Of a DNA stretch of 64,000 bases, positions 11,861-25,232 are shown in pieces (position 1 is the stretch's first letter; every line of letters starts with the position of its first letter). Source of the stretch: Aquanectria penicillioides (lineage: Eukaryota; Ascomycota; Sordariomycetes; Hypocreales; Nectriaceae); assembly GCA_003415625.1 (NCBI GenBank), contig PYIU01000007.1:868001-932000 (forward strand), given 5' to 3'. Below the pieces are notes generated by a model. The model was not told where the DNA came from. It saw nothing but the letters and a program-made list of their open reading frames with translations, and made no database searches. A program made the position numbers and the translations under genes.

Positions 11861-13608
11861 TGGCATAACCTGACGAGAACCCACTTTACCATGGCAAACC
11901 AAACTATGCACCTTCTTATTACATTCTCGGAACGCTTGTCGATTTCTTTTCGGCTTTTCAACACATACACATCAAATTAATGAATTAACGGAACCGGAAA
12001 ACGAGGACAAGGACGGCGATGAATCATCTGAATAATGAGATACGGTGCATCAACAGCGAGCGAGGAACTGGAGTCGAATTACTTGGGATGTACAATTGGG
12101 GAATCACTATCATCGGCATTAAATGGAGTTTTGGGAGATTTTGGAACCAGGAGAGAGGAACATTTCAAGTCCAAAGGGAAAGCTTGGCTGCGCAGAACAG
12201 AAAAGCCTTGGCTCTGGAACTGCAACTAGGGAGCGGACTCTAGAATAGAGTTGGATAGTAATGTGTAGCACCACAAAGCGTTTCCCCACGAGACGCAGCC
12301 TGGCCACAAACTCGTCAACCGCTTACATTTTCTTTCTTTTGCTGCTTCATGTAACCCCATGTGCATCAACTTAATGCCTGTAGGCTGCTTCCCTCTGCGC
12401 AATTTCCGAGACAGACATACGCGTACCGAACGGTCGAGTCCCTGGGTAGGGGTGCGCTGTCATCTCGCGGACCCAGAATCCCACAATTCGGGACGGTCGC
12501 AGAGGTCGTGAGGGCTCCCTCCCACTGTCGACGCTAGACTAACCTCGAGATGGGTATGGCGCCATCGCGGATGGCACTCTAGCTTCGGCCGGCGGGTGCG
12601 ATGCCAATCTCCAACTAAGTTAGGTACCTATCTTTCTTGTCCCCGCGTGGCTATGAATTAAGGGTGCGGCGCCAACGCCCGGAGCAGACGGAATGGCGCA
12701 GCTTCTGGAGGGTTTACTTTTTTCAGCTCGGTGCTTCGACGCTTGATGGCACAGCCCCTCTCCTCCCCCTCCCCCGCTTTCCCGCTTGTTGAGACGTGGG
12801 ATATCAGCTGGGTAGGGGATCGGTGAGCGTTGTGGGATGAGGGTGTGCAACTTTCGAAGCAGGAATGTGACTTGGACTGTTTGGAAGGGGCGTATGGCAG
12901 CCGGGCAGCATAGCTTGATAGATATGCGCTGATCCTAGGATTATCTCCCTCGTTCAACGAACGGCCCAGGGGAGTGTCAAATGGTAGGCCCAAACCTCTG
13001 TGATCGAATCAATTCCAAGCGCCGTCCACGTACCAGACAGCGCACTAAAACAATCGTCACACCCCAATACCAAGATTCGCGTTTGACTTGGACCCTCTTG
13101 TTAAACCCCGCAGAGGCCTTCCAAACTTTGACCCAACGTGCTATTCCCACACGGTGACTTCTCAGCTGATTCTTACTGGCTCAAGGCCTAGATAAGCACA
13201 ACCGGGCATTGCCGGCTGGATGTAGGCAAGGGCTATTAGGACTGGACTTGAGACGGGGTCTAGAATGACGCTGCGGGGCTAGCCAACTAGTTCCTTGTTT
13301 AGCTGTGATTTTGGTGTGGATAGAGGGGTCCTTTTGGTGTGATGGTGATGGAGGAGGGGTCGCGAAGGGTTCGGACTAGTCGGGAGCAGCCAAGAGATGG
13401 TCCCAGCAGAAGGGGGGTTATTCGTCCATCCCTTCCCCATCCATCCATCCATCATGCCGTTCGGCAGCTGGAGGAGGGTCGAAGGTATAAGAAGGCCCTA
13501 AATCCCACCCGCCTGTCTTTGTGGCTTTCCCATTCTATTCCCCTTCCCAGACAACAGGTTTCTTCTTTACTCTACCTTATCACATACTCATATCACCTAT
13601 CTATCACA
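11861..13608. other. Intergenic region
   Basis: Contains the 3' UTR of the membrane protein and the promoter of the small protein at 13609. A CATC microsatellite lies at about 13437-13455, roughly 160 bp before the start codon. No gene or RNA was recognised. Confidence 0.5.
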
Positions 13609-14018
13609 ATGGATTTCCTCAAGAAGGCCGTTTCCAGCGTCAAGGGCGACAAGGCTGCCAGCAGTAGCAGCCAGCCCGCTGATGGCCAGAAGCAGGACTA
13701 CCTCGACAAGGGTGAGACTTGATTTTATTTGCAACTTTCCAAGGACCTCTTTTGATGAAAAGGGGATGTTGGTGGTTGGTCGTTTGTTGTATACACTCCC
13801 ACTAACAACCGCCTGTTTAGCCTTCGACACCATCTCCAAGAAGGCTGGCCACGACTTCAGCCCCTCTACCGACGAGAAGATCACCGACGGCGCCCGCAAG
13901 CTCTACGAGAAGGCCACTGGGTAAGAACAACTCTCATGTCTATCGAGATCATAGACGTGCAGCTCGCTGACATCGACGCCCCTATAGCAAGACGGTCAGC
14001 TCCAAGATCTCCAACTAA
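13609..14018 (+). CDS. Small hydrophilic 77-residue protein
   Basis: Three exons (13609-13711, 13821-13920, 13988-14018) join in frame to 77 residues; splice sites are GGTGAG...TTTAG and GTAAGA...TATAG. The protein is Lys/Ser/Asp-rich without a signal peptide or membrane segment. Its layout is MDFLKKAVSSV, a Ser/Gln-rich linker, a DYLDK-AFD-ISKKAGHDF segment, an EKITDGARKLYEKATGK segment and a short end. The same segment order occurs in small, abundant, stress- or starvation-induced proteins of filamentous fungi. The biochemical role is unknown. The ATG follows a pyrimidine-rich leader ending in ATCACA, a good fungal start context. Confidence 0.8.
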
Positions 14019-15685
14019 ACACGAGAACAATGAACTGGACTGGGCAAGGTGTTTTTTTTTGTCGGGGTATTTCCCTTGAATAATTGTCAGCTTATGGATA
14101 CCAAACCTTCGATGAATACAATTTTTTTTCTCATTCCCTGATTGAAGTTACGCGACCGACTTGAATATTTTCTAGAATACGCTCGCTGATGGGTGGTCGT
14201 GATGTCATGGCCTGATTGAAGTCACTTGTTTGAGCCAAGCGCCGGGATAGCTAGTGAGCATCCGCGGACCTGGGAATAGCATGCGAACAGGGTTGGGTGA
14301 TCAACCCTGTTCCAAAAAAGCACGTGCGATGAAATCATATTCGGTTCGTACTCTGCACGTAGTTCCAAGTTGATTGGAATTGAACCTTGCAAGAACATTA
14401 GCCACGAGGAGTAAAGATGATGTGCAGCTGCATTGGGAACATTGGATCGGACGAGGGGCATGCCAAATCACGTGGCATGCGCAACTCCCCTGGACGAGGC
14501 TATACGATAGGTGGCATGGCGATGCTCGCCAAATGCTTGGGAAAGCCATGATCAGCACAAAAACCTTGCGCAGAAATATTTGTCCCTTGTTGGGTTGACA
14601 AATTTGCCAACACTCTCCCCACTTTGGTCAGCATTGGAGAAGCCTCGTCCACAAACACATAGACAAAGCGGCGCAGTGGGAGGGCCATCCCGGCTGCACA
14701 ACCTGTTGGTTACTTGCAGCAAGGCATATCCTTTCTAGATCTAGTTGCAGTGGCATAATCAAGTTATGTTATGCTAATATGCAGACCAGGACACGAAGCA
14801 ACTCGACCAGAAATGCAAGAAACTGCGCTCAGACCAATTTTGTTCGCCAACAACTGAGTAAATTCGGTAACCGGCTAGATAGGGGATTGGGGATGATGAA
14901 TAGGAGAACTCCGAATCAGGAAAATCAAGATTACTTCGACGGACCAGCTGTGAGATTCGAGGTCAAAGGGGTTTCAGGGGCGATGGACCGTTGGCACCAA
15001 TTACGAAACATTGACACTAAAAAGAGGCTGCCGCCTTTTGCCTACCTGTTGTTTTTTTCAGGAACTAAAACCCGGCCCGTACCCGGACCTATATGGGCCT
15101 GAGCTGTGTGATTGTCTATTCCCGAATTGTTCGACTTGTCGTATCAATGTGAAAGATGACAAGCCTCTATTTGTTTCGCTTAAGGTCAGTGGGTTGCTTG
15201 GCTCCTAGACACGCAAGTGAAAACTCTCGGATAGGTGGTGAATGGCGTTGAGCGGTTGCATCATGGTGCGGGTGCCCGGGGCAACGGACAATTCTGATCC
15301 CAGAATGGCTGGCGCCAAAGGGAGAGGCTCCACCGTTTTTTTTTTCTCCCTCCCCTTAAATGCTTGGGCCGCCGGTAAGCTACAGGGCTATCGGGTTCAC
15401 TGAGGTCCCTGTGCACCTCAAACACCCGCTATCAGCACTATCGGCCCCGCTGGACTTGCACCTGTCGGCACTATAACGAGGCGCTACGCAGGTGCAACGC
15501 AGCGCTACCCACCCAAGGGACCACACCCCGGATCCGTCACAGGAGCCTCCGTTTAGGCTACCCGCCAGTAAGAAGTCCAGGAGCAAAGCCTCTCTGGCAA
15601 CCTCCAAGAAGCAATCATCGTTCGGTTTTTTTCTCTTCCGGAGCCTCCACAACAATCTCAATCTAGCATCATTGCACGATGCAAG
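14019..15685. other. Intergenic region upstream of apsB
   Basis: No gene is supported. The short ORFs lack family features and overlap on both strands. A poly-T tract (about 15337-15346) and a C-rich leader precede the apsB start codon. Confidence 0.5.
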
Positions 15686-18600
15686 ATGGCAACTGGTGAG
15701 CAAGACAGAGGCCTCGGCCACAGCGACAGCCTAGGGCCATCACGGCCGAGCCCACGCCCAAGCCCACGCCCAAGCCCGAGCCCCAGCGCTGGATCGCGTA
15801 CACCAACGATACATCGCGTCTCATCCGATGATGCTGCCGCTGAGACATCGACGCTTTCGGCCAAGGGGCATGTACCCCATGACCACGACCAAAACCCCGC
15901 GACCACAATTACGATAACGACGACTGCTGCAGACGCCTCGATGACGAGAGATGCCGAATCAGATACCCAAAAGACCACAGATACCCCTGCGACGCAGCCC
16001 GAGCCGAAGCCTGTGCCTGAAGCCGCGACTACATATGCGCCTCAGCCCAAGCCAGCAACCACAACGTCCATGACGTTCAACAACCGCCACGACGATGTTA
16101 CCATAGCCGAAATGAGCTACCTCGACCCAGCGACTATCGATATGACTCATCACCCAGAAGATTCCGTCACCGAGGAGGATGTCCGCCGTCATTTGCGAGA
16201 CGTCGAGTCCAGCTTCCTGCCCGCCCTATCTCCCATTCCCACTGGATCCACGAATGGTGGCGACGGCGGGGTCGACGACACATATCTTTTTGACTCGCCC
16301 ACTAAGGCACCTAGACCTGCGCCTGCACCGTTGGGCCGCCACTTAGAGGAGGTGGAGGAGGAGGATGAGGAGGATGCTACTACCGCAACGACCAGCACCT
16401 CCGGCCTGGAGAACCTCGAGTCGTCGCCCACAGCGGCAGCCACTGCCCGTACCATATCCCGGGCCGTGAGCATGGCCAGCCAGCCCGCAGACCTCCATTC
16501 CTTCGACTACGGAGAGGCTGAGGATCCAGACGGTGGCAACGATACTTCCTTGTTGTCGGAACAGGACATTCCCCTATCACGATCACAGTCGCTGTCGGAG
16601 AGGACGGACATGGGCAGCACCCCTGGGCATTCGCTTCGGGGCCGGAGGCCCAAATATCTTCGGAGCCGGATTGGAAGCCAGAGGTCGTCAACCTCATCCT
16701 TTGTTACGAACCCCGAGTCTGGAGAGGGAAGCGATATTACTGTGGGTGCAATGGGCACCGACTATGCCCTCCAATCTGGCGGCGCAGTCCCGGCCCTGGG
16801 CATGCTTCGAAACGCTAGCAACCCGATTCTTCGGTCCGTCAGCCTTGGTAGCATAGGCTCTAACCTTCCACCCGAGGATTTTACCGATATGTCGCTTCCC
16901 CATCTGGAACCCCTCCCCGAAGTTGAAAGCCCGGAACGCCCACGACATGCGGACCTACTTAGGACCCCGAAAGCCTCCAAGGAGAATTTCCATCATGCGC
17001 CAACCGACACCGTCATTGCCCGCCATGTCAGGAATGTCCACGTTCCCGAGTCTCTGGCCAAGGAATACAAGTTCAAGGGTGGCCTGGAGACCCCTCGAAA
17101 GCCATCGAATATCACAGTAACCTCTGGTACAACTGGCCGATCAGGTAGAAACCTGACTTTAAAGGAGCAGAGCAGCACCATTGAAAGGCTTTCCAAGGAG
17201 AACTTTGACCTGAAACTCAAGGTCATGTTCCTAAGCGATCGACTGGACAAGTTGTCGGAGGAGGGTATTAAGGAGATGATCTCGGAGAATGTTGACCTCA
17301 AGACGGGCCTCGCAGTGCTTCAACGTGATAACAAGATGCTACGCAGAAGAGTCAAGGAACTAGAGAAGCAAATAAAGGACGAAGACGAGCGTCCCAGCAC
17401 GGCACGAAGCGGCACGTCCTCTACCGACCAAACAGCCCGCCTGTATGATGAGGAGGCTCAGGAGCGAGAGGAGGAGCTCTTTTATCTGCGAGAACGGGTT
17501 GAAGAGTATGCAACTGAAATCGAACGGCTAAGATCTGAAAGCCTAAACAAAGAGGCGGAGAGGCGGAAGCTTGCAGATGTTGTCAGGTCATTCGGGGAAA
17601 GGACAACTGACAGCCTCGGCCGCCAAGAGGAGACTGACGTCTGGAAGGACCTCTTGGAGCAGGAAACCGCTCGCAGAGAGCAAACCGATGAAGAGAATAA
17701 AAGGCTGCGGGAAGAGATATTCCGACTCAAGCAAGATCTAACGGGTAGTCAAGGCGGCTTACACCACACTACGAACATCTACAACATCACTAAGAAGCAG
17801 CGAGAGCTCAATCCTTCACCAAGCCGGCCCATGTCTGGTCTTTCGGGTGAAGTGGAGAGTTTAAATGGCGCCTTCAGCGCTGCTACCGCTACCACGCTGG
17901 TTGAGGAGCTGCGTCGGGAGAGTGAGCAGCTACGCCACGAGAATGCAGAGCTGCGACGGGAAGTTGGTGCGCAAACCTCCATGCTGACGTCGAGGAACCG
18001 GGAAAAGGAACGTCTTTACCAGGAGATTGAGGATTTGAAAATGGCACAGCGACGTGGTAGACCTGCTCCATCCACTATCGATAGCCTACTTGACCGATCG
18101 GCTTCTCAGGTTGGTGGTCATGAGCGGTCGGCGTCTCGCGGTAGCATCAAGACTCGACAAACCCAAGCGGAGAATGATGCAATTCGCGAAGATCTAGAGA
18201 ACAAGCTTGCTGAACTCCGCGACAAGATCAGTGAGGTCAAGCTCCAAAACCAGGAATTGCAACGAGAGCTTGAGACATGCATGGAGGACTTCGAGACCGC
18301 GATCGAGACGAAACGACAAGCCGAAGAACACGTAATTTCACTCCAGGAAGATATCGATAATGCTATGAATGACCTTGTGGCATTGCAATCCGAGCGCGAC
18401 GAGGCCCTCCGCGACCAAGGTGAAATGGAAAACGAGTTTGAAGCCCTGCGAAAGGAAGCTCAAGAGGAAATCGATGCCCTCGAGGCCGAGGCCGACCACC
18501 GAAACGACGAGATGCAACAGCTCCAAGCGGATCTTCAGGATCGTTCAGAGAATTTCGACGCCTTGCAGGAAGAGATGCGAAAGATGAGCGAGGGCCTGAT

Positions 18601-20367
18601 CCGACTGGAGGATGATCAAGAGAACCACCTCCGCCGAATCCAACAGCTCGAGCAAGAACTTGACTCGTCCAACAAGGAGCTTGAAGAACTGGAGCAAAAG
18701 CTGATGGAGTCCAACGACAAGAACCAGCGACTGTCTGTTCAGCAGGAATCCTCGCAGGGTGAAATTGCCTTCCTACGCGAGGAGCAGGAGGGCGACAAGA
18801 TTCGCATCGGAGACTTGGAGGCAGCACTAGCCAATGCAGAGCAAAGCATTCGCGACGAGAAGGAGCGTGTCAAGGAGTTGGAGAACCGCCTTCAACAGGA
18901 GAGACAGCAGAGAGAGATTGTTGCCGACAGGGAGAAGGAAGAGGTGCAGCAATTCGTCAACGAACTCAATAGGGAGGCTTCCGCGGCCAAGGATGAGGCT
19001 AGACGCCTGCGTAAGAGCCTAACGTCTAGAGAGGTCGAGGCCACCGAATGGAAGGAGAGGTTGATGGAGCTGGAGAACAATCTCAGGGAGGCATTGGGTG
19101 ACCTTAATGGCACCCGTTCCTCTCTTCTCAAGGTTTGTTGTTTATTCTTACTCGGCGTGACATTGCTAACTAGTTCAAGTCTATTGCTAAGCTTCAGCGC
19201 GAGCTCGAAAACACTGTCCGAGATCTCGATACTAGCAAGGCGTCATTGGTTGAGAAGGATCGCATCATTAAGCAACGCGATGCCCTGCTCGAATCTCACG
19301 CTCTCGAAAGCCGCAAGCTTGCTGAGCTTCTTGAGAAGGAGCGTGTGTCCCACCGCAACACCAAGTCGCAGTTTGACACTTCTCAGAAGTCACAGCAGCA
19401 CCTGACTCGTACGGCGAGCAGTCAAGATGTCCGCATTGCGGAGCTGGAGTCTACCAGGAGCCAGGATCGCAGGAGGATTTCTATGTTGGAGCAGACTGCT
19501 CGAGAGCAAGTTCAGGAGCGAAACGAGTTGCTTCTGGTACTGTGGCAGAAGCTCAGCGCCCTGTGTGGTCGTGAATGGGTGAGCGGCAACACCCTCATTG
19601 ACCGACAGGTTTTGCCCTCCTTGGAGGTCATCACCAACCGGCTTCCCGGTTTCTCTAAGAACCTTTTGGCCGCAGTGAAGGCCATCGAGACGATGATCTC
19701 GTCGTTTGAAACAAGGATCAAGGCAGTTGAACGAGACTTAGGCCGCGAGTATCAGACTCTCGAAAACAATCTTGAGGTCCGCACTAAGAAGTTGGATCGC
19801 CTTGAGACTATGGTCCGAAACTCGGTTGCTTCAGGGTCCTTGGCTCCTCAAGATCCTCAAGGGCGGTTCGCCCGCCTAGAAGAGGCCTACCGCCAACTCA
19901 AGGTTGAAAACGCCACTCTGCGCACCGCGAATGATGTGCGAGCTCGAGCGGCGTTTTCCGGCCAGGCTGCTCCTGACGCCTTGGTTCCTATGGACGGAGG
20001 CTCGCCATCACCATCGATTCCTCGGGGCCCAGGAGACCAGACCAAGGACAGGGGTCTTCGATCAAGTCACGGTAGGAGCAGTAGGACCTCGACGATGACA
20101 AGAACCGGCACCTCTAGTGGCATCCCTGTCCCTAGTTCTTCCCATGGAGGGCTGGGCCTCAGGGATGTTGGCACGCTGAGTGACGAGGGAGGAGCCCCCA
20201 ACGACAACAGGTGGTTGTTCAGACTACGAGATATGGAGTATAAACTGAAGATGGAACGAGAGGGACGCAACCAGGACAGGCATGCAGCCAGGCAGAGGCT
20301 TGGGGGATTAGAGTTGGAGAACCGTGACCTCAGAGAAAAAGTACGAAGGGCAGGAGATCTCGATTAA
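15686..20367 (+). CDS. apsB: Microtubule-organising-centre protein ApsB/Mto1
   Basis: Large coiled-coil scaffold that recruits gamma-tubulin complexes to spindle pole bodies and septal organising centres; in Aspergillus loss of ApsB disturbs nuclear migration. Exons 15686-19132 and 19180-20367 join in phase 0 over a 47-bp intron (GTTTGT...TTCAAG, branch GCTAAC), giving 1544 residues. Residues 1-460 are low-complexity, Ser/Pro/Glu-rich. About 490-560 is a centrosomin N-terminal motif 1 region (IERLSKENFDLKLKV, then SENVDLKTGL), which binds gamma-tubulin complexes. Roughly 560-1230 is long coiled coil. RNELLLVLWQKLS lies near 1262, and the last 55 residues, from NRWLFRLRDMEYKLK at about 1490, match the Mto2-binding region. 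A second acceptor (CTAG) 6 bp upstream would add two residues in frame. Confidence 0.93.
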
Positions 20368-21098
20368 GCATGCCAACCCATGTATTACGGCAAGGCATAT
20401 GGAGTTGAGGGTCAAGAAGGGCATACAACGAAGCCGGTGCTAGGGTGTTGATCGTGTTTTCAAATATTGTATAATATGGGCATCATTGTTAGGGTCGGGT
20501 CGAGCGCGGACTGCCTTCTTTGACATTGGGGGTGTTTATCAGGGAGGCAGACACATTACTGGACTACTTTTTTTTCCTTTTTTTGGGTAAAACTATTTTC
20601 CCACCGCTTTGCAAGCATGAGTCTCCTAAAGGCCACCGAGTTGGCTTGTCGTTCAATGAAGAAAATTTATCGAGGAAAATAAGGCTAGTTGGTGACGGCT
20701 CGCCAAAGTGTATTTCCAGACGGACGCCCCCGTGCGTACGGACAAGGTGATGCCATCCCCAACTACCGATCTCAACTACCTTTTGCAGACAACTTCAAAC
20801 ACTTGATGGCCACATGACAGTCAAAGAACCCACTCTTGTCGTTCTGGAGCGTCAGCCTGGCGGGTTCTTGTATCCCGAATTGCCGACGGGTGGAAAGCTG
20901 AAGATGTGCGGACTTCCCTTTTTGGTAGCACCGCACTCTCCGCCCAACAGTATAAAATGCTACGGCGGAGAAGCCAACAATTGAAGTTGATAACGCATTG
21001 AAGCAAGCCTATCTTCTAGGGCCGATGCACTCTTATCTTTTTAATCTTGTCGTTCATATTGTGTTTTGGTCGTTGTATATATAAATATCATCATCGCC
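20368..21098. other. Intergenic region
   Basis: Holds the 3' UTR of apsB and the promoter of the next gene. Just before the ATG at 21099 there is an AT-rich stretch with TATATATAAATA at about 21076. No gene was seen. Confidence 0.5.
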
Positions 21099-22763
21099 AT
21101 GTTGCGCTCGTCCCTCGCCAGAGCTCCCCGGGGCCTCCGCCGCACCATGGCCACGGCAGCGGCGTCGCAGAGATCGGCGAAGAAGGAGGGAGACATTTCT
21201 GACGCCTTCACTTCGCTCTCCGGAAAGGCGAGGGAGCCCCTTCCAGATCGGTTTCGCCAATTGAAATGTGATTTGGTCCGGGGGCGAGAAACGGAGATTC
21301 AACAGAGCTGGAGCAACTTGCTCCGGCAGCTTCAGAAAGAGAACGAAATCATTGCTCAGAAAGGGCCGGCTGTCATTCCTCAAATCGAGTACGAGGACTT
21401 GGAGAACAGCATCGGTGGATTGAAAGCTGAGATTCAAAAACGCGGCGCCATCGTAGTAAAAGGCGTTATCCCTGAGGCAGAGGCCAGAGCTTATAAAGAT
21501 GAGATTGAGGCGTATGTGAAGAAGAATCCTTCGACCAGGGGTAGGTTCCATGCATTTAATCAAGTCGCCTGGCTTGTTTCTGAGCTGAAGATCTGACATT
21601 ATGTGCTAGCTTTTCCTCAGAATGACCCTCAAGTCTATGAGTTGTACTGGTCAGAGCCCCAGCTGAAGGCCCGCTCTCACCCTCATTTCCTCCACGTTCA
21701 GCACCACCTCATGTCTTCTCTCTGGCACATTTCTTCGCCAACCGCGCGCATTGACTTGGAGCAGCCTCTTACATACGCCGACAGACTGCGCATTCGTCAG
21801 CCCGGCGACGCAGCCTTTGCTCTTGGCCCGCACATGGACGGCGGCAGCGTGGAGCGCTGGGAGAAGGAAGGTTATGGTCGCGGGCACGTGTACGACAGGA
21901 TTTTTGAAGGCAAGTGGACCGAGTACGATCCTTGGGATGCCAGTGGCAGAGTTGATGCCGTCAACAACCTGTATGACGGCCTAGGTCCCTGCACCATGTT
22001 CCGCGTGTGGCAGGGCTGGTTGAGCATGAGCCACACCAAGCCAAAGGAGGGCACTCTGCTCGTCAACCCGCTGGTGAAGCTGTCGACTTCCTACACCCTC
22101 CTCAGGCCGTTCTTTGAGCCCATCAACGGGCCTGGAACCCCTGGATACCTGGAGGAGAAGAACTGGAGGTTCACTGGCGGCGATGAGATGACGAGCGAGC
22201 TCCAGGGAGCCACCCCCGGCACCGGCCAGGAGCTTACGGACGAACTACACCCTCACCTTGAGCTGGAGAGGACCATGACACATGTTCCCGAGATCAAGCC
22301 CGGCGACTATGTTGCGTGGCACTGCGATAGTAAGTACCAGCACTCTCACCCCATATGCTACTATATGCGATGCTATGGTATGCATTATCAACTGTCCAAA
22401 CTCCGCAAAGCGCTAACCCCCTTTTTTTTCTCTTCTTCAGCCATCCACTCAGTGGACAAGGTGCACTTCGGCAAGTCGGACTCGAGCGTCTTGTACATAC
22501 CCGTGTGCCCCACCACGGAGCTCAACGCACAATACCTAGTCCGTCAACGCCAGGCCTTCCGGGACGGAACCCCGGGCCCCGATTTCCCCGGCGGCGCCGG
22601 GGAGTCGCAGCACGTGGATCGGCCGACGGAGCAGATGCTTCGGGGCTCGGCCAACGGCGCCGGGCTCAAGGGTATGGGACTGGAGGCGCTCGTCGTCGGT
22701 GCGGGGAAGACGCCCGGCCAGCGCGAGGCCATTGAGAAGTCGAACGCCGCGCTTGGATTCTAG
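21099..22763 (+). CDS. DUF1479 family Fe(II)/2-oxoglutarate oxygenase-like protein
   Basis: Three exons (21099-21540, 21610-22329, 22441-22763) join through GT-AG introns to 494 residues. The family (YbiU-like, DUF1479) has the cupin fold of iron/2-oxoglutarate dioxygenases; substrates are unknown. The N-terminus MLRSSLARAPRGLRR is basic, hydroxylated and free of acids up to about residue 33, which predicts mitochondrial import. An internal ATG follows at residue 17. HMDGG (H222, D224) is the likely HxD iron motif, and WHCDTIHSVD (H385, H390) supplies a distal histidine. YELYW and ALGPHMDGGS are typical of the family. The acceptor at 21609 is chosen because it yields TRAFPQNDPQ in frame. Confidence 0.9.
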
Positions 22764-23904
22764 GGTCAGAACCTCGCGGTGGTGTATATTTATGAGGCGA
22801 CAATAGCCACACGACGACGCAAAGGAATCGGTGTGACGAGGATAAAGCAAGGACAACCAAAACAAGGGAGACGTGTATATTTGAGAAAACAAAAGGCTCA
22901 GCCGCAGTAGGGATTGAAGCGATTTGTACAATTTTGTTTTAGTTTGGGTGTTGCATTGACTCCTGGTCCCTCAGCAGGATTCCTATCTCATATGGTTAGC
23001 TCGGCGCCCAGCATCACTTACGACGGCTCCCTGCATCCCGCTTTGTTTTGTAATCCATTCCACGCCGGCGTCCAATAGCCGGATTACGAATGTCCCATGG
23101 GACGACATTGCTCCGTGGCCTGTCAAAGCTCCCATGTGGTGCAACGTCAGGAAAAGCATTTTTGGCGGGTAGCTTTCAGGATTGTCGAGCTGAGCTTTGG
23201 CGAGGCGGACCGGGCCTATTTGTCAGCGGCTTCGTGAAGCCCCCAAAGACAATGACAAGGACCCCCCTTGCGATTTGTGATGGCGCGTCTCAGAGTCTAG
23301 GCTCCCAAAGATTGCCCGACATCAGCCACGAAGGACAACGAGGCCGTGGCAAAAAAGGGGCCTTTGGTCGAAGCACAAGATAAGATCGGGATGAACAAAT
23401 TCGCCGAATTGGCCCGTCTTGAGGGAACCGTGGCTTTGCTGCGCGGGATTCGAATCCCTCCACCTCCACCCCTCACCCAAGCCAATTCCGACCGGATATC
23501 GGGCCCCCGGTGATCCGCCGCATTGGAAATCGGCTCCACCTCCCGACAGAGCCCCTCGGGCCAAGTCAAGCGGCATATGTCTCAATCTCAACAAAGACAC
23601 CCAATTAGCCTCCATTACTAATACAACATGATGCGAGCAGGGTGTCCAGGAAGTGGAGAGAAGTCGAGAGAATTAGTAAAGGCTCGTCTCAGGGCGGTGA
23701 GAGCGGCTCGAGGACCGGGAGCGGGGGCCAAGGATAGGTAGCTTTCCGTCTCCGCCCCGTCTCCGCCCCGTCACAATAGGAGCAATAGGAGCAGGGCTAA
23801 AGTCCAAGGTGGGGGAGGGGTAGTGAGCTTGAGGTGCGATGATTACAGAGCAGAAGCTTTGCTTTGGAGAAAGCACATGGACGCAGACATGCCTGCCTGG
23901 GCAT

Positions 23905-23939
<35 letters not shown>

Positions 23940-24058
23940 CTCCGCGGAACCTTTTCGCCCCTCGGAGACTTACACCAGATCCAGACCATCACGCAATTAC
24001 ACCCTTATCTTAGCATCACTTCAATCTCCCCAGTCTTTTCACACACTACCCAGTCAAG
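22764..24058. other. Intergenic region with TA microsatellite
   Basis: No gene is supported. There are small tandem repeats of GTCTCCGCCCC and of AATAGGAGC near 23747-23795 and an uninterrupted TA run near 23909. A 14-bp perfect palindrome at about 23448-23461 looks like a tRNA T-arm, but no tRNA can be folded around it. Confidence 0.5.
23909..23936 (+). repeat. (TA)14 microsatellite in the DUF1993 promoter
   Basis: An uninterrupted TA dinucleotide run ends about 122 bp before the start codon at 24059. Its position suits a TATA-type core promoter, and its length is likely to vary between strains. Confidence 0.75.
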
Positions 24059-24571
24059 ATGAGCTACACTCTGTACGACGCCTCCATCACCCTGGCCCAG
24101 GATGCCCTCAACTCGCTCTCCGCGATTGTGAAGAAGGCCGAGGCCCACGCCGACAACTCCGGCATCCCTGCTGCCCGCATCTACGAGAACATGCTTCCCT
24201 TCACCTTCCAGATCTTCATGGCCACCGATGTTGCCCAGAAGATTGCCGCTCGCGGCACCGGCACTGAGCCCCTGGCTCTGGACCGCAACCTCGACACCTA
24301 CGCTCTCATGCAGGCCCGCATCACTCAGGTCCTTGAGGTTCTCGCCAAGGTCGACCGCGACGTTTACAACGGCAACGCCGACCTCAATGTCACCATCGGC
24401 CTCGGCCCCGGCAAGGAGGCCACCATGCAGCTGAAGCAGTACATCAACGGCTACGCCCTGCCCAACATCTTCTTCCACGTCACCACCGCCTACAACATCC
24501 TGCGCAAGGAGGGCGTCGACATTGGCAAGCAGGACTACCTTTCTCCCTTCATTGGCAAGTACCTTGCCTAA
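24059..24571 (+). CDS. DUF1993 family protein
   Basis: Single exon of 170 residues with strongly biased, C-ending codons, which suggests high expression. DUF1993 proteins are helical bundles related to the DinB/YfiT fold; no reaction is established for the fungal members. Recognisable features are the N-terminal YTLYDASI, ENMLPFTFQI near residue 44, a conserved NATIGLGPG-like turn (here NVTIGLGPGKEATM) and the C-terminal YNILRKEGVDIGKQDYL. There is no signal peptide or membrane helix. The ATG lies in a good context (GTCAAGATG). Overlapping ORFs on the other strand and frames are shadows produced by the codon bias. Confidence 0.9.
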   Translation: MSYTLYDASITLAQDALNSLSAIVKKAEAHADNSGIPAARIYENMLPFTFQIFMATDVAQKIAARGTGTEPLALDRNLDTYALMQARITQVLEVLAKVDRDVYNGNADLNVTIGLGPGKEATMQLKQYINGYALPNIFFHVTTAYNILRKEGVDIGKQDYLSPFIGKYLA

Positions 24572-25232
24572 ATCAGGTTTGATGGAAGCTTCAGGAAACC
24601 AGCCAAACCAACACAAAACATGACGAACTACGGGGAGTGGGCGTGGCTAAGCTGAACAGCTGAAGATGTCCACTTACGGCCCATGGCAGTGGAGGATAAA
24701 AAAAAAGTCCTGACATACTCGAGGGACTGAGGTGGATCAGAGAATCTACAAATCCCATAGAAGTTGTGAAAACAAAACAATACAAATCAATCAATTGAAG
24801 GAAAATGCCTGTATTTTGTTGCGCTGTGAAATGTCTCTGCAGCAGGATCGTGCCCCGCTGACAAAGTATATGCGAGATAAAACACCACCTCAGCCAAGTC
24901 GGTGCTCCATGAAACCTCAAACCAGGATCAAACAGTATTCGAGGGTTAGAATGAGCGATAGGACCACCTTGAAACATCATCCAATAGGAATTTTCCTGTT
25001 TGAAAGCGACCTGGCCATGATTCATCATCATGAATGGAAATAAATTTCACAGGTGTGCTTGTAAGCCGCGGCGCTGTAGGGTACCTAGGTTACATTCTGA
25101 TAAGACTGATAGCGTATTGCTGGCCCCGCGACACGAGCCAAGCGAGCACCGGTACCTCATTGCTTACTTGATCGACATGGGAAACACCATCCGTTGACAT
25201 CACCATCGACGTTTGCCCAAGACGAGCGCACC
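24572..25232. other. Intergenic region
   Basis: 3' UTR of the DUF1993 gene and short promoter of the small gene at 25233; nothing else was recognised. Confidence 0.5.

Noticed and set aside
23440..23475. T-arm-like sequence (GGGATTCGAATCCC)
   Set aside because: It is a self-palindrome; neither strand gives matching acceptor and anticodon stems at tRNA distance.
24005..24616. 203-codon minus-strand ORF
   Set aside because: Shadow of the codon-biased DUF1993 gene on the opposite strand.
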